Below are positions 1 through 7,825 of a stretch of 41,425 bases of DNA, piece by piece. The stretch is from positions 1 to 41,425 of the forward strand of contig JANYFU010000419.1 in the NCBI GenBank assembly GCA_025359665.1, in the 5' to 3' direction. The notes below the pieces were generated by a model. It was given only the letters and a program-made list of their open reading frames with translations. It did no database searches and had not been told where the DNA came from. The translations under genes were made by a program, and so were the position numbers. The DNA comes from Caulobacteraceae bacterium (lineage in GTDB: Bacteria; Pseudomonadota; Alphaproteobacteria; Caulobacterales; Caulobacteraceae). Position 1 is the first letter of the stretch. Every line of letters starts with the position of its first letter.

Positions 1-368
1 TTGCCGGGCGAGACGATCGGGCTGACCACCTTGCGCTGGGCGTCGTGCTTGGGCGGATCCATGGCGATGAACATCGGCAGGTCGAAGTCGGTGTCGCCGC
101 CGGCGATGCCCGTGCCGCTCGCCGAGGAGAACACCGCGGCGTTGGAATCGACCTCCAGGATGTCCTGATAGCGGGTGATTGACCAATAGGGGCCGAACCG
201 GCTGTGGGCGGTGAAGTGGACCGGGTCCTCATGCCGCAGACGCTCGAAGAACGGCCAGATGGTGTCGTCCCGGAACCGTTCGCCGAGGCTGACGTCGATC
301 TGGTCAAGAGGCGTCGACCAGGCTTCCGCCCGCGCCGCCGTCAGCAGGCTTGCATCACCGTATGCCAA
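1..368 (-). CDS. Cytochrome P450, N-terminal part (cut by window edge)
   Basis: Reading the minus strand from a TTG at 368, preceded by GGGAGG, gives 122 codons that run off the left edge without a stop. The peptide has the layout of a soluble bacterial P450 N-terminus: a DPVHFT stretch, then PYWSITRY, and then [10 protein letters not shown], whose H-x-x-x-R is the helix C motif that contacts a heme propionate. The heme Cys and ExxR motifs would lie beyond the window. The helix C wording resembles the CYP153 (alkane/fatty acid omega-hydroxylase) group, but this is recollection of family style and not proven. The TTG start is inferred from the Shine-Dalgarno; no ATG is available nearby. It diverges from the ACC deaminase gene. 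Confidence 0.8.
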   Translation of the reverse strand, partial: MAYGDASLLTAARAEAWSTPLDQIDVSLGERFRDDTIWPFFERLRHEDPVHFTAHSRFGPYWSITRYQDILEVDSNAAVFSSASGTGIAGGDTDFDLPMFIAMDPPKHDAQRKVVSPIVSPG

Positions 369-492
369 CCTCGCCTCCCTGTTGTCTTTGCCCGCCAAAC
401 GGGTTTGCGGCTATTTGAACCGCATGGGGGGCCGGCGGCAATGGGCTATGATCCAGGCCGCGCCACCCACCATCACAATGGAACCCGCCGCC

Positions 493-1503
493 ATGCTATC
501 GAAATTCGAGCGCTACCCGCTGACCTTCGGACCCACCCCTATCGAGAAGCTGTCGCGCCTGACCGCGCACCTTGGCGGCGATATCGAGATCTACGCCAAG
601 CGCGAGGACTGCAACTCCGGCCTGGCTTTCGGCGGCAACAAGCTGCGCAAGCTCGAATACATCGTCCCGGACGCCATCGCCAGCAACGCCGACACCCTGG
701 TTTCGATCGGCGGCGTACAATCCAACCACACCCGGATGGTCGCGGCGGTGGCCGCCAAGATAGGCATGAAGTGTCTGCTGATCCAGGAAAGCTGGGTGCC
801 GCACGAAGACGCGGTCTATGACCGGGTCGGCAACATCCTGCTGTCCCGGATCATGGGCGCCGAGACACGCCTGATCGACGAGGGTTTCGACATCGGCATT
901 CGCGACAGCTGGACCCGCGCACTCGCTGAGGTGACGGCCAGGGGAGGCCGGCCGTACGCCATCCCGGCCGGGGCTTCCGTCCACAAGTTCGGCGGCCTCG
1001 GATACGTCGGTTTCGCCGAAGAGGTACGAGCGCAGGAACGGGATATGGGGTTTTCGTTCGACTACATCATCGTCTGCACGGTCACCGGGTCGACCCATGC
1101 CGGAATGGTGGTGGGGTTCGCCGCCGACGGGCGCCAACGCAACGTCATCGGTATCGACGCGTCCTGCACGCCGGCACAGACCAGGGCGCAGGTGCTCGAT
1201 ATCGCCCGGAACACCTCCGAACTGATCGGCGGCAAGCCGATCGCCGCCGACGACATCGTACTGAACGAAGACTACGCCTATCCGGTCTACGGTGTGCCTT
1301 CCAAACAGACGGTGGAGGCCATTCGCCTGTCCGCGCGGCTGGAGGGCATGATCACCGATCCCGTCTACGAGGGAAAGTCCATGCAGGGCATGATCGACCT
1401 CGTGCAAAGAGGCTTCTTCCCCAAGGGATCGAGGGTGCTCTATGCCCACCTCGGCGGCGCGCCGGCCCTGAACGGCTACAGCTACACTTTCCGCAACGGG
1501 TGA
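493..1503 (+). CDS. acdS: 1-aminocyclopropane-1-carboxylate deaminase
   Basis: A 336-residue PLP enzyme of the tryptophan synthase beta fold, the usual family length (about 337). It cleaves ACC to 2-oxobutyrate and ammonia in the cytosol. The PLP lysine is K50 in FGGNKLRK, followed by the QSNHTR phosphate/substrate loop. The YEGKS segment gives the Tyr-Glu pair, and [11 protein letters not shown] near the C-terminus gives the Leu; this Glu/Leu pairing is what separates true ACC deaminases from D-cysteine desulfhydrases. The ATG at 493 gives the family-length protein; an in-frame ATG at 478 would add five residues. ACC deaminase is typical of plant- or algae-associated bacteria and has no known link to the photosynthesis genes further right. 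It is a single gene with no operon partner. Confidence 0.93.
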   Translation: MLSKFERYPLTFGPTPIEKLSRLTAHLGGDIEIYAKREDCNSGLAFGGNKLRKLEYIVPDAIASNADTLVSIGGVQSNHTRMVAAVAAKIGMKCLLIQESWVPHEDAVYDRVGNILLSRIMGAETRLIDEGFDIGIRDSWTRALAEVTARGGRPYAIPAGASVHKFGGLGYVGFAEEVRAQERDMGFSFDYIIVCTVTGSTHAGMVVGFAADGRQRNVIGIDASCTPAQTRAQVLDIARNTSELIGGKPIAADDIVLNEDYAYPVYGVPSKQTVEAIRLSARLEGMITDPVYEGKSMQGMIDLVQRGFFPKGSRVLYAHLGGAPALNGYSYTFRNG

Positions 1504-1521
1504 ACGCGTTGGCTTTCGGTT

Positions 1522-1594
1522 CGCGGGCGTCTCGCCCGGTCCGGCCAGGGAACCCAACTCAGAAGCAAAGCAAGAAGCGGGCGAGACACCCGCG
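1522..1594. repeat. Inverted repeat, REP-like intergenic element
   Basis: Arms at 1522-1538 (CGCGGGCGTCTCGCCCG) and 1578-1594 (CGGGCGAGACACCCGCG) are reverse complements at 16 of 17 positions, with a G-T wobble at the exception and a 39-base spacer. The element sits between the stop of acdS and the aldo/keto reductase remnant on the other strand. It may fold in RNA as a bidirectional terminator, although there is no T run. The text resembles short dispersed GC-rich repeats seen in many alphaproteobacterial genomes; copy number cannot be judged from this window. Confidence 0.6.
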
Positions 1595-1628
1595 CTCCGG
1601 ACGCGAGGCTCCTTAAACTATACACCAA

Positions 1629-1946
1629 TCACCCCCGCTCGCTGTCCAGGCTGGCCATTTGCGCGGCGGCGTAGCGGTCGCCAGCTGCGGCGTCCTTGGG
1701 CACGGCGGTTTCGATCGCGGCCAAATCTTCGACGGGAAGTTCGATCTCCAGCGCGCCTAGCGCCTCGTCCAAGCGGTCACGGCGGCGCGCGCCGACCAGA
1801 GGGATGATGTCCGCACCCAGCGCCGCGTCGATGGTGGCCAGGCTCTCGCCGCGATCGGAAGGGCCATACATGCCCGACGTGCCCATGCAGCCCAGTCCTG
1901 GGGCGGAAACGGTGGGACCGATCCGGCCGAGTTGTCGCTGTCGCAT
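1629..1946 (-). pseudogene. Aldo/keto reductase remnant with in-frame internal deletion
   Basis: From ATG 1946 (AAGGATC upstream) a 105-codon frame opens like a full AKR: RQRQLGRIGPTVSAPGLGCM, then GTSGMYGPSDRGESLATIDAALG, which is the family N-terminus with the first strand and helix. After ALGAD it jumps to IIPLVGARR, the late NADP-binding strand, and the family C-terminus with DLAAIE. Around 200 residues of barrel, including the catalytic Asp-Tyr-Lys-His set, are missing. The reading frame is kept across the join. Full AKRs are about 330 residues. It cannot be an active reductase; a shortened expressed peptide is possible but unlikely. Confidence 0.82.
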
Positions 1947-2077
1947 GATTTTGATCCTTAGGCGCGGATCTGGATCGGGACGGCGGGCGCATCGTCCCGT
2001 TTTCCTTGCTGCGTCTTTCACGGACTATCATCAAAATGTAAAAGCAACTCCGTGAGCATGGCGACAGGCACGAACCG

Positions 2078-3094
2078 ATGAAGCACATCGCGCGTCACGC
2101 GGTTGGCTTGGCTATCCTTCTCGGTTTTGGGGTCGCGGCGACGTGGCCGCCTGGACAGGTCCACGCGCTCCCGGCTTCCGACCGTTGCGCCATGTCGAAC
2201 GCCGACCAGCTTTGGATCGAGCAAGCGCTCGCCAACTGGCGCCTGGTCGAACGGCGACAGCTAAGGCTCGCCCCGTCGCCATTGCCGACCATTGTCGCCA
2301 TTGACGCCAAATGCGCGTTCACGGCCAAGCCCGGGACCGACGACCGCCTGGTCTGGGATGGCGCGGCGCACGGCGAAACCGTGACCCTGCCGGATGGAAA
2401 GACGGCGCCGGTGGGTGAAATGGCCTTCGCGGCGCCCAGTGACGGCGCGGGCCACGCCGGGTTTTTCGTCATGAGCCTGCCATCGGTCTGGCGGGCGGCG
2501 GGCGTGACCAGCAGCCTTGGCCTGGAGCGACTGATGGACGGCGTTCTGCTGCACGAGATGATGCACACGCGTCAGTTCTATTTCGTCAATCCAATGCTGG
2601 CCGGGCTGACCAGGCGCTACAACCTGCCGGACGACATCAGCGACGACTCCCTGCAGGACGCGTTCAAGTCCAACCCCGCGTATGTCGCGGCCTATGAAAA
2701 GGAACGCGATCTACTGTTCGCCGCCGCCGCCGCTCCGACGAACCGGGAGGCCAGATTGCTGGCGCGGCGGGCGCTGGCGGCCATGCGTGAGCGGCGCGCG
2801 ACATGGTTGGCCGGCGAAGCTGTGAAATGGGCGGCGCTCGATGACATCTTCCTCGACATGGAGGGGCTGGGACAGTGGACCAGCTATGCCTGGTTCGCCG
2901 GAAAGCTCGGGCCGCGGCTCGCCCCCGCTTTCGTTCTCCCTCAGGTACGGCGCGGGGGCGGCTATTGGACCCAGGACGAGGGATTGGCATTGTTTCTGGT
3001 CGTCGATCGACTCCTGCCGGGCTGGCGCCGGCTGGCCTTCGCGCCAAGGCCCGCTCTCGCCGAGTCCCTGCTGGCGAGGGCGGCGGCTGGGTGA
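2078..3094 (+). CDS. Secreted protein with HExxH zinc-protease-like motif
   Basis: A 338-residue protein that I cannot place in a named family. Residues 1-30 form a signal peptide (basic MKHIARH, hydrophobic core to about 22, HALPAS cleavage-like end), so export to the periplasm is likely. Two cysteines, C37 and C79, could form a disulfide. The sequence LLHEMMHTRQF places HEMMH at 159-163, the metzincin/gluzincin zinc signature, and an acidic DMEGLGQW segment about 100 residues later could supply a third ligand. The rest is Ala/Arg-rich helical sequence. It ends four bases from the convergent permease stop. A metallopeptidase or metal-dependent hydrolase is an inference from the motif only. 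Confidence 0.7.
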   Translation: MKHIARHAVGLAILLGFGVAATWPPGQVHALPASDRCAMSNADQLWIEQALANWRLVERRQLRLAPSPLPTIVAIDAKCAFTAKPGTDDRLVWDGAAHGETVTLPDGKTAPVGEMAFAAPSDGAGHAGFFVMSLPSVWRAAGVTSSLGLERLMDGVLLHEMMHTRQFYFVNPMLAGLTRRYNLPDDISDDSLQDAFKSNPAYVAAYEKERDLLFAAAAAPTNREARLLARRALAAMRERRATWLAGEAVKWAALDDIFLDMEGLGQWTSYAWFAGKLGPRLAPAFVLPQVRRGGGYWTQDEGLALFLVVDRLLPGWRRLAFAPRPALAESLLARAAAG

Positions 3095-3098
3095 TCGC

Positions 3099-4478
3099 CT
3101 ACGAGGCGGTGTCCCGCCCAAGCCGAAAGGCCGCATAGAGCATCAGCGCCACCGCCAGGCAGATCAGCCCGCAGATCACCTCGGCCTGACGGTCTGGGAT
3201 CAGCAGCATGGCCCCAAGCACCCCGGCCATGGCGACAACGGCGGCGTAGCTCAGCCACGGGAACAGCCACACCTTGACCTTCAGTCGATCCGGGTCCGTC
3301 CGCTCCAGCGCGCGGCGTAGGCGAATCTGGGCCAGGGCGGTGATCAGATAGATCAACAGCATGATCGACCCGACCGCATTGATCAGAAACGCGAATACCC
3401 GCTCGGGCGAGACCACCGAGGCGTAGACGGCCAGATAGCCGACCAGGCTGGAGAACAGGATGGCCCGGGTCGGCACCAGGCGCCGGTTCAGCTTGACCAG
3501 GGCCTTCGGCGCATCGCCCCGCGCCGACAGCGTGAACAGCACGCGCGAGGTCACATAGATCGACGAGTTGAGGCACGACAGCACCGCCGTCAGCACGATC
3601 AGCTTCATGCCGAACGCCGCCGCCGGGATGTGCATGGCTTCCAGCGCCACCGCGAACGGCGAATCGCCGGGGTGGATGGTGTTCCACGGCACGATCATCA
3701 CGATCAGGCTGATCGAACCGACATAGAACAGCAGAATCCGCAGGATCACCGAGCCGGTCATCCGCGCGATCGTGCGGGCGGGGTCGGGGCTTTCGGCGGC
3801 GGCGATGGTGGCGATCTCGGCTCCGCACAGGGCGAAGATCACGCTCACCACGCCGCTGAGCACCGACGCCGGCCCGAACGGCGCAAAGCCGCCGTGGACA
3901 TACAGATTGCCGACCTGCGTCATCGGGTCGTGACCGAGCACGAACACCAGGCCGACGACGATGAACACGATGATCGCCGCCACCTTCACCGAGGCGAACC
4001 AGAACTCGAACTCGCCATAGGAGCGGGTCGAAAGCATATTGACGGCGGTCAGAGCCGCCAGCAGGGCCCAGCCGGTCGCCCAGATCGGATAGCCGGGCAG
4101 CCATTCGTGAATGATCCGGGCGCCCGCCAGGGCCTCGATCGCGGCGATGATCGCCCAGTTGTACCAATAGAGCCAGCCGTTGGCGAACCCCGCCCAGTTG
4201 CCCAGGCCCTCCCGGGCGAACTCGGTGAAGGCGCCGATCTGGGGGTGGGCCACCGCCATTTCGCTGACCATACGCATGACGATCAGCATCACCAGGCCCG
4301 CCAGGCCGTAGGAGATGATGATGGCCGGGCCGGTGGTGGCGATCGAGGCGCTCGAGCCGACAAACAGCCCTGCCCCGATGATCCCGCCAATGGTGATCAT
4401 GGTCACGTGCCGCGCCGCCAGCGACTTGCCGAGTTGAGGCGCGCTCTGGGGCGCCGCCGTATCCTGAATGACGCTCAC
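3099..4478 (-). CDS. Amino-acid permease of the APC superfamily (GABA permease-like)
   Basis: A 459-residue inner-membrane transporter with about 12 hydrophobic helices. The first helix carries the AAT/APC signature GGIIGAGLFVGSS followed by GPA, and the segment after helix 2 reads SEMAVAHPQIGAFTEF, as in GabP/AnsP/ProY proteins. TM5-TM6 contain FALCGAEIATIAAAES, the conserved substrate-site helix. Substrate is probably a neutral amino acid or GABA imported with protons, and cannot be specified. The GTG at 4478 is preferred because GGGGAGAGA lies 7-15 bases upstream; an earlier GTG at 4496 would place that Shine-Dalgarno inside the gene. It is divergent from the TPR gene and convergent with the HExxH gene. 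Confidence 0.88.
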   Translation of the reverse strand: MSVIQDTAAPQSAPQLGKSLAARHVTMITIGGIIGAGLFVGSSASIATTGPAIIISYGLAGLVMLIVMRMVSEMAVAHPQIGAFTEFAREGLGNWAGFANGWLYWYNWAIIAAIEALAGARIIHEWLPGYPIWATGWALLAALTAVNMLSTRSYGEFEFWFASVKVAAIIVFIVVGLVFVLGHDPMTQVGNLYVHGGFAPFGPASVLSGVVSVIFALCGAEIATIAAAESPDPARTIARMTGSVILRILLFYVGSISLIVMIVPWNTIHPGDSPFAVALEAMHIPAAAFGMKLIVLTAVLSCLNSSIYVTSRVLFTLSARGDAPKALVKLNRRLVPTRAILFSSLVGYLAVYASVVSPERVFAFLINAVGSIMLLIYLITALAQIRLRRALERTDPDRLKVKVWLFPWLSYAAVVAMAGVLGAMLLIPDRQAEVICGLICLAVALMLYAAFRLGRDTAS

Positions 4479-4688
4479 GCGATGATCTCTCCCCACGAAC
4501 GCCGACCGCGATCAAAGGATGTAAAGGCTAGGAAACCGCTGGTCGATCCGCTTTTCCCACCGAGACCCTATTTAAGCGCAAGTTCGAAGAAGTTGTGCAT
4601 CATCGGGGGCATCCAGGTCGCCAAGACAACCCGATAGGCGATTGCCATTTCATGGCGCCGCCGTCAGTAAGCTGGCTATAGGGCGCGC

Positions 4689-6917
4689 ATGAGCGAGACG
4701 GAACATCAATCACCGGACGACCGGTTTGGGGATCAGCTGCGGCGGGCGCTCGCGGTTCGGAACGGTGGTGATCTGGGCCAGGCGGTAGCGGAGTTTCGCG
4801 ACCTTTGCGCGATCTACCCGGATAATATCGGCGCGCGGTGTGAACTGGCCTTCACCCTGCAGATGCACGGCTCGACCAACGAGGCCGAGGCGATTTGCCT
4901 TGCCGTCATCGACGAGGCCCCGCTGACGGAAGGGGCCTTGGCCTGTCTGGGCAATATCGAAAAACGGCGAGGCGACCTTGAAGCCGCCCTGGCCTGGTTC
5001 CGGCGCGCCGCGCTCGCATCACCGGATAATCACCCGATCCAGAACGAAGTCGCCTGGTGCCTGATCGGGCTTGAGCGTCTGGACGAGGCGGAAACCGTCT
5101 TTTTCAATATGCTGGCCGACGAGCCTCGATCGCGGGACGCGCTGATCGGTCTGGCGCAAACCAGCCGACGGGCAAACCGGCTATCCGCCGCGCTCTACTT
5201 CTTTCGCCAGGCGGCGCGGGAAGACCCCGCTGATTGGGTCGTCCCTTGCGAGATCGGTTTCACCCTGTTGGGTCTGGGCCACCCGGCTGACGCCGAGGCG
5301 GCGTTTCGGCTCGGACTCGAAGCCGGACCGGACCAGGCCCTGCCCTATCGAGGGCTTGCGGAGGTCGAGCAACTGCATGGCCGGCCCGCCGCCGCCGCTG
5401 AAATCCTGCTGCGGGCGAGGCAGCGCGGCTGCCTGGATCTAGACGGCCTGGTTCAACTCGCGGCCTGTCTCGCCGACGCCGGGGATTCGGCGCGGGCGGT
5501 CCCGCTGTTTGAAGAGGCCCTATCGCGACAACCGGGCAATTCCGGCATCTTGATCGCCCTGGGCCGCTCCCTGGCGCGAAGCGGCCTTAAGCAAGAAGCG
5601 ATGGATCTGGCTCGCCGCTTCGAGGCCAGCGGCTTGGCGGCGACACCAGGTCATCTGGTGCGCCTTGAGATCGCCAGGGCCTGCAATGATGTCAACTTCG
5701 CCCGGGAGGCGCTGGCCACCGCCGCCCTGTCGACGGACCAGAATTTCGAACTCTGGCTGGCTCGCGTCGCCACCCATGTGGCGATCGCCGATCCCGCCGG
5801 CGCGAGAGAGGCGCTGAATCGTCCTGTGGGCTCGGGCCGGGCGGCCGACGCGGGTCGACTGATACACCTGCAAGCCCAGCTCGCCGGTCTGGAATGGCGC
5901 ATCGAAGAGGCGATCGATGGCTTCAACAAGTCCCTTGAGATCACGCCCGCCAACCCTGATGCTCATTTCAATCTCTCGCGCCTGCATTATTTGCGGGTTA
6001 ACATTGAAGCGTCCACCCGGCATCTCGGGTCATTTCTGGGTCAGACCGCGACCGGCCGGCTCCAGCGCGGCCAGTCGACCCGCCTGTCTCAAAACCTCGT
6101 GGGTCAGTTGTTGAACGAACTCAGGGCCGACACCGCGGCGCTAGATCTACTGCGAAACACCGTCAGTCAAACGGGCCCAGGCCGTGTCGACAGCCTGCTG
6201 GGCATTGTGCGGCTGTTCCCAGAGTCAACGCCCGCGGCGCAACTGCTGTTGTTGGCCCTGCGGACTTCCGGGGCTTTGGAGGATGCCGAAACCGCCTCGG
6301 CCGACGGAAACGGCGGCGCTATCCCGCGCGCGATCTTCCAATACTGGCCGGATGACGATCCGCCCGAAGCCATGCGGCTGGGTTTCAAGGTCTGCCGCGA
6401 TCTGCACCCTGGTTGGCCCTATAACCGGTTCAATCGCCGCTCTGGCCTGGCCTGGATCCAGGAAAACTGCGCCGCGCCGGTGGGGGCCGCATGCGCTCAC
6501 GCCCTGGCCACCTCCCAGTTCGAGGCGTTGTTGCGTCTCGCCGTCCTGAATCGGGAGGGCGGCTATTTCATCGACTCCGCCGCGCGTTGCATGGCCCCCT
6601 TGGACACCGGGCCGGGCGCCGGCGCCAGATTGGTAGTTTTGCAGGAAGAATTCTCGGCCTTGTCGGGCGTCCTGCTGGCCTGCTCGCCGGGCGAGGCGGT
6701 GGTTGCGCGGGCCCTCGACCTGGCGGCGGCGGTGATGAACCGGGGCGATAGCGATATTCCCTGGCTGGCCACCGGTCCGGGGCTGCTCAGCCGCGCCTTC
6801 GTGCAGCAAATCGCCACGCAAAGTGGAGGCTGGAAGGACAGTTTGAACACCCGGTTCGTCGGCGACCGGGCAGCGTTCCGGGATGTTTTGGCGCTTGGCT
6901 ACGTGACGTCGCGTTAA
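4689..6917 (+). CDS. TPR protein with C-terminal sugar-transferase-like domain
   Basis: A 742-residue protein. Residues about 15-480 are tandem tetratricopeptide helices (recurring A-x-x-x-Y/F-x-x-A-L, for example AAEILLRARQRG and AIDGFNKSLEITPANPDAHFNLSRLHY). From about 544, AIPRAIFQYWPDD matches the opening of the DXD-sugar-binding (OCH1/Gly_transf_sug) domain, and LLRLAVLNREGGYFIDSA near 615-630 matches the helix plus strand that normally ends in LDxD. Here the second Asp is Ser-Ala, so the metal-binding DXD is not intact. There is no signal peptide. A glycosyltransferase or an inactive carbohydrate-recognition relative is possible. The downstream 190 bases are AT-rich, unlike the gene. 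Confidence 0.75.
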   Translation: MSETEHQSPDDRFGDQLRRALAVRNGGDLGQAVAEFRDLCAIYPDNIGARCELAFTLQMHGSTNEAEAICLAVIDEAPLTEGALACLGNIEKRRGDLEAALAWFRRAALASPDNHPIQNEVAWCLIGLERLDEAETVFFNMLADEPRSRDALIGLAQTSRRANRLSAALYFFRQAAREDPADWVVPCEIGFTLLGLGHPADAEAAFRLGLEAGPDQALPYRGLAEVEQLHGRPAAAAEILLRARQRGCLDLDGLVQLAACLADAGDSARAVPLFEEALSRQPGNSGILIALGRSLARSGLKQEAMDLARRFEASGLAATPGHLVRLEIARACNDVNFAREALATAALSTDQNFELWLARVATHVAIADPAGAREALNRPVGSGRAADAGRLIHLQAQLAGLEWRIEEAIDGFNKSLEITPANPDAHFNLSRLHYLRVNIEASTRHLGSFLGQTATGRLQRGQSTRLSQNLVGQLLNELRADTAALDLLRNTVSQTGPGRVDSLLGIVRLFPESTPAAQLLLLALRTSGALEDAETASADGNGGAIPRAIFQYWPDDDPPEAMRLGFKVCRDLHPGWPYNRFNRRSGLAWIQENCAAPVGAACAHALATSQFEALLRLAVLNREGGYFIDSAARCMAPLDTGPGAGARLVVLQEEFSALSGVLLACSPGEAVVARALDLAAAVMNRGDSDIPWLATGPGLLSRAFVQQIATQSGGWKDSLNTRFVGDRAAFRDVLALGYVTSR

Positions 6918-7110
6918 AGGTATTTAACATTGTTGTCGCCCAATCATGGCGAGTTGTTAACAATAGTTAATCCCGGGTCGATTGCGCTCTATACGTGTTA
7001 ACCACACTTGATCTTGGCATTTGTGCTGAGTAACTCATCTTCATGTCCATCGCTTCACCGAGTGGTAGAGTCGATCGTTCATCTAAACACAGCTTTTGGC
7101 GGGAAGTAAC
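6918..7110. other. AT-rich intergenic stretch upstream of the Hint gene
   Basis: This spacer has much lower GC than its neighbours. It holds a perfect 10-base palindrome TTGTTAACAA at 6954-6963 and further GTTAA repeats. A promoter for the following short Hint gene probably lies here, but I cannot assign -35/-10 boxes with confidence. Confidence 0.4.
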
Positions 7111-7611
7111 ATGACTAAAACCAGAGGCGAATTTAGATCAATTTTTATGGAATACAACGATTCGACCTCCAACCCTCGCTTATGCTATCTTGAAGGAACA
7201 TCCATCGCTATTTCGGCGGCCGTCTCCGTTAAAGTCGAAAGCCTCAAGATCGGCGATCTCGTGCTGACCGATGACGGCCGCGAGGCGCCGGTGCTGTGGG
7301 TAGGTCGCGAGGCCGTGGCCCGCATTTTTGCCGACGCGCTTGACGCCATGCCGATCCGGATCAAGGCCGGCGCGCTGGCTGGAAGTCTGCCTCTACATGA
7401 CCTGCTGGTTTCCGCTCGCCACACGGTGGTTATGGGCGGCGTACGGGTTCAGGCCGACGCCCTGGTGAACGGAACCTCGATCATTCGCGAGACGAAAGTC
7501 GCCGAAATATTCACTTACTATCATGTTGAACTTGAGGATCGTTCGTTGATCCTGGCCGAGGAAGTCGCCACGGAAGACCGGATCGGTGGACGGGTCTACG
7601 AAACCGCCTGA
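7111..7611 (+). CDS. Stand-alone Hint-domain protein
   Basis: A 166-residue protein made almost entirely of a Hint_2 (hedgehog/intein) fold. The conserved block A appears as RLCYLEGTSIAI with Cys25 at the cleavage position, followed by ESLKIGDLVLTDDGREAPVLWVGR, the block B region SARHTVVMGG with its His, and NGTSII...FTYYHVELEDRSLILAE. Every landmark aligns with the C-terminal domain of the neighbouring 491-aa protein (7826-9301), so the two are paralogues. Only about 24 residues precede the Cys, so there is little N-extein to release. The ATG at 7111 has GGGAAG seven bases upstream; a TTG at 7096 is less likely. The role is unknown, possibly self-cleavage or ligation linked to secretion. Confidence 0.82.
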   Translation: MTKTRGEFRSIFMEYNDSTSNPRLCYLEGTSIAISAAVSVKVESLKIGDLVLTDDGREAPVLWVGREAVARIFADALDAMPIRIKAGALAGSLPLHDLLVSARHTVVMGGVRVQADALVNGTSIIRETKVAEIFTYYHVELEDRSLILAEEVATEDRIGGRVYETA

Positions 7612-7825
7612 TCTACTATCGTGGATGTTAGTTGGGCCCAAATGTCAACAGTTGTGTATTTTAGCGTTTTCAGTCGAAACACGTAATTGTACGACTTGGC
7701 GGCTTCGCCGATCAAGTTTATGAGCGAAATCGCAGTCGCGGGATGAGTTTATACTGGCCCTTGGGTGAGTGAGGGCCAATCTTGGACAGTAAGTTCGAAT
7801 TTGAACTATCATCAAAGGTGAACAA

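Noticed and set aside
496-1557. Long minus-strand open frame of 353 codons opposite acdS
   Set aside because: Antisense shadow of the ACC deaminase gene; His/Gly/Arg-rich with no family features.
2962-4515. 517-codon minus-strand frame overlapping the permease
   Set aside because: Frame-shifted shadow of the permease, charged and without membrane helices.
7780-7815. Near-palindrome GTTCGAATTTGAAC upstream of the choice-of-anchor gene
   Set aside because: Two mismatches in 14 bases; could be chance in an AT-rich spacer.
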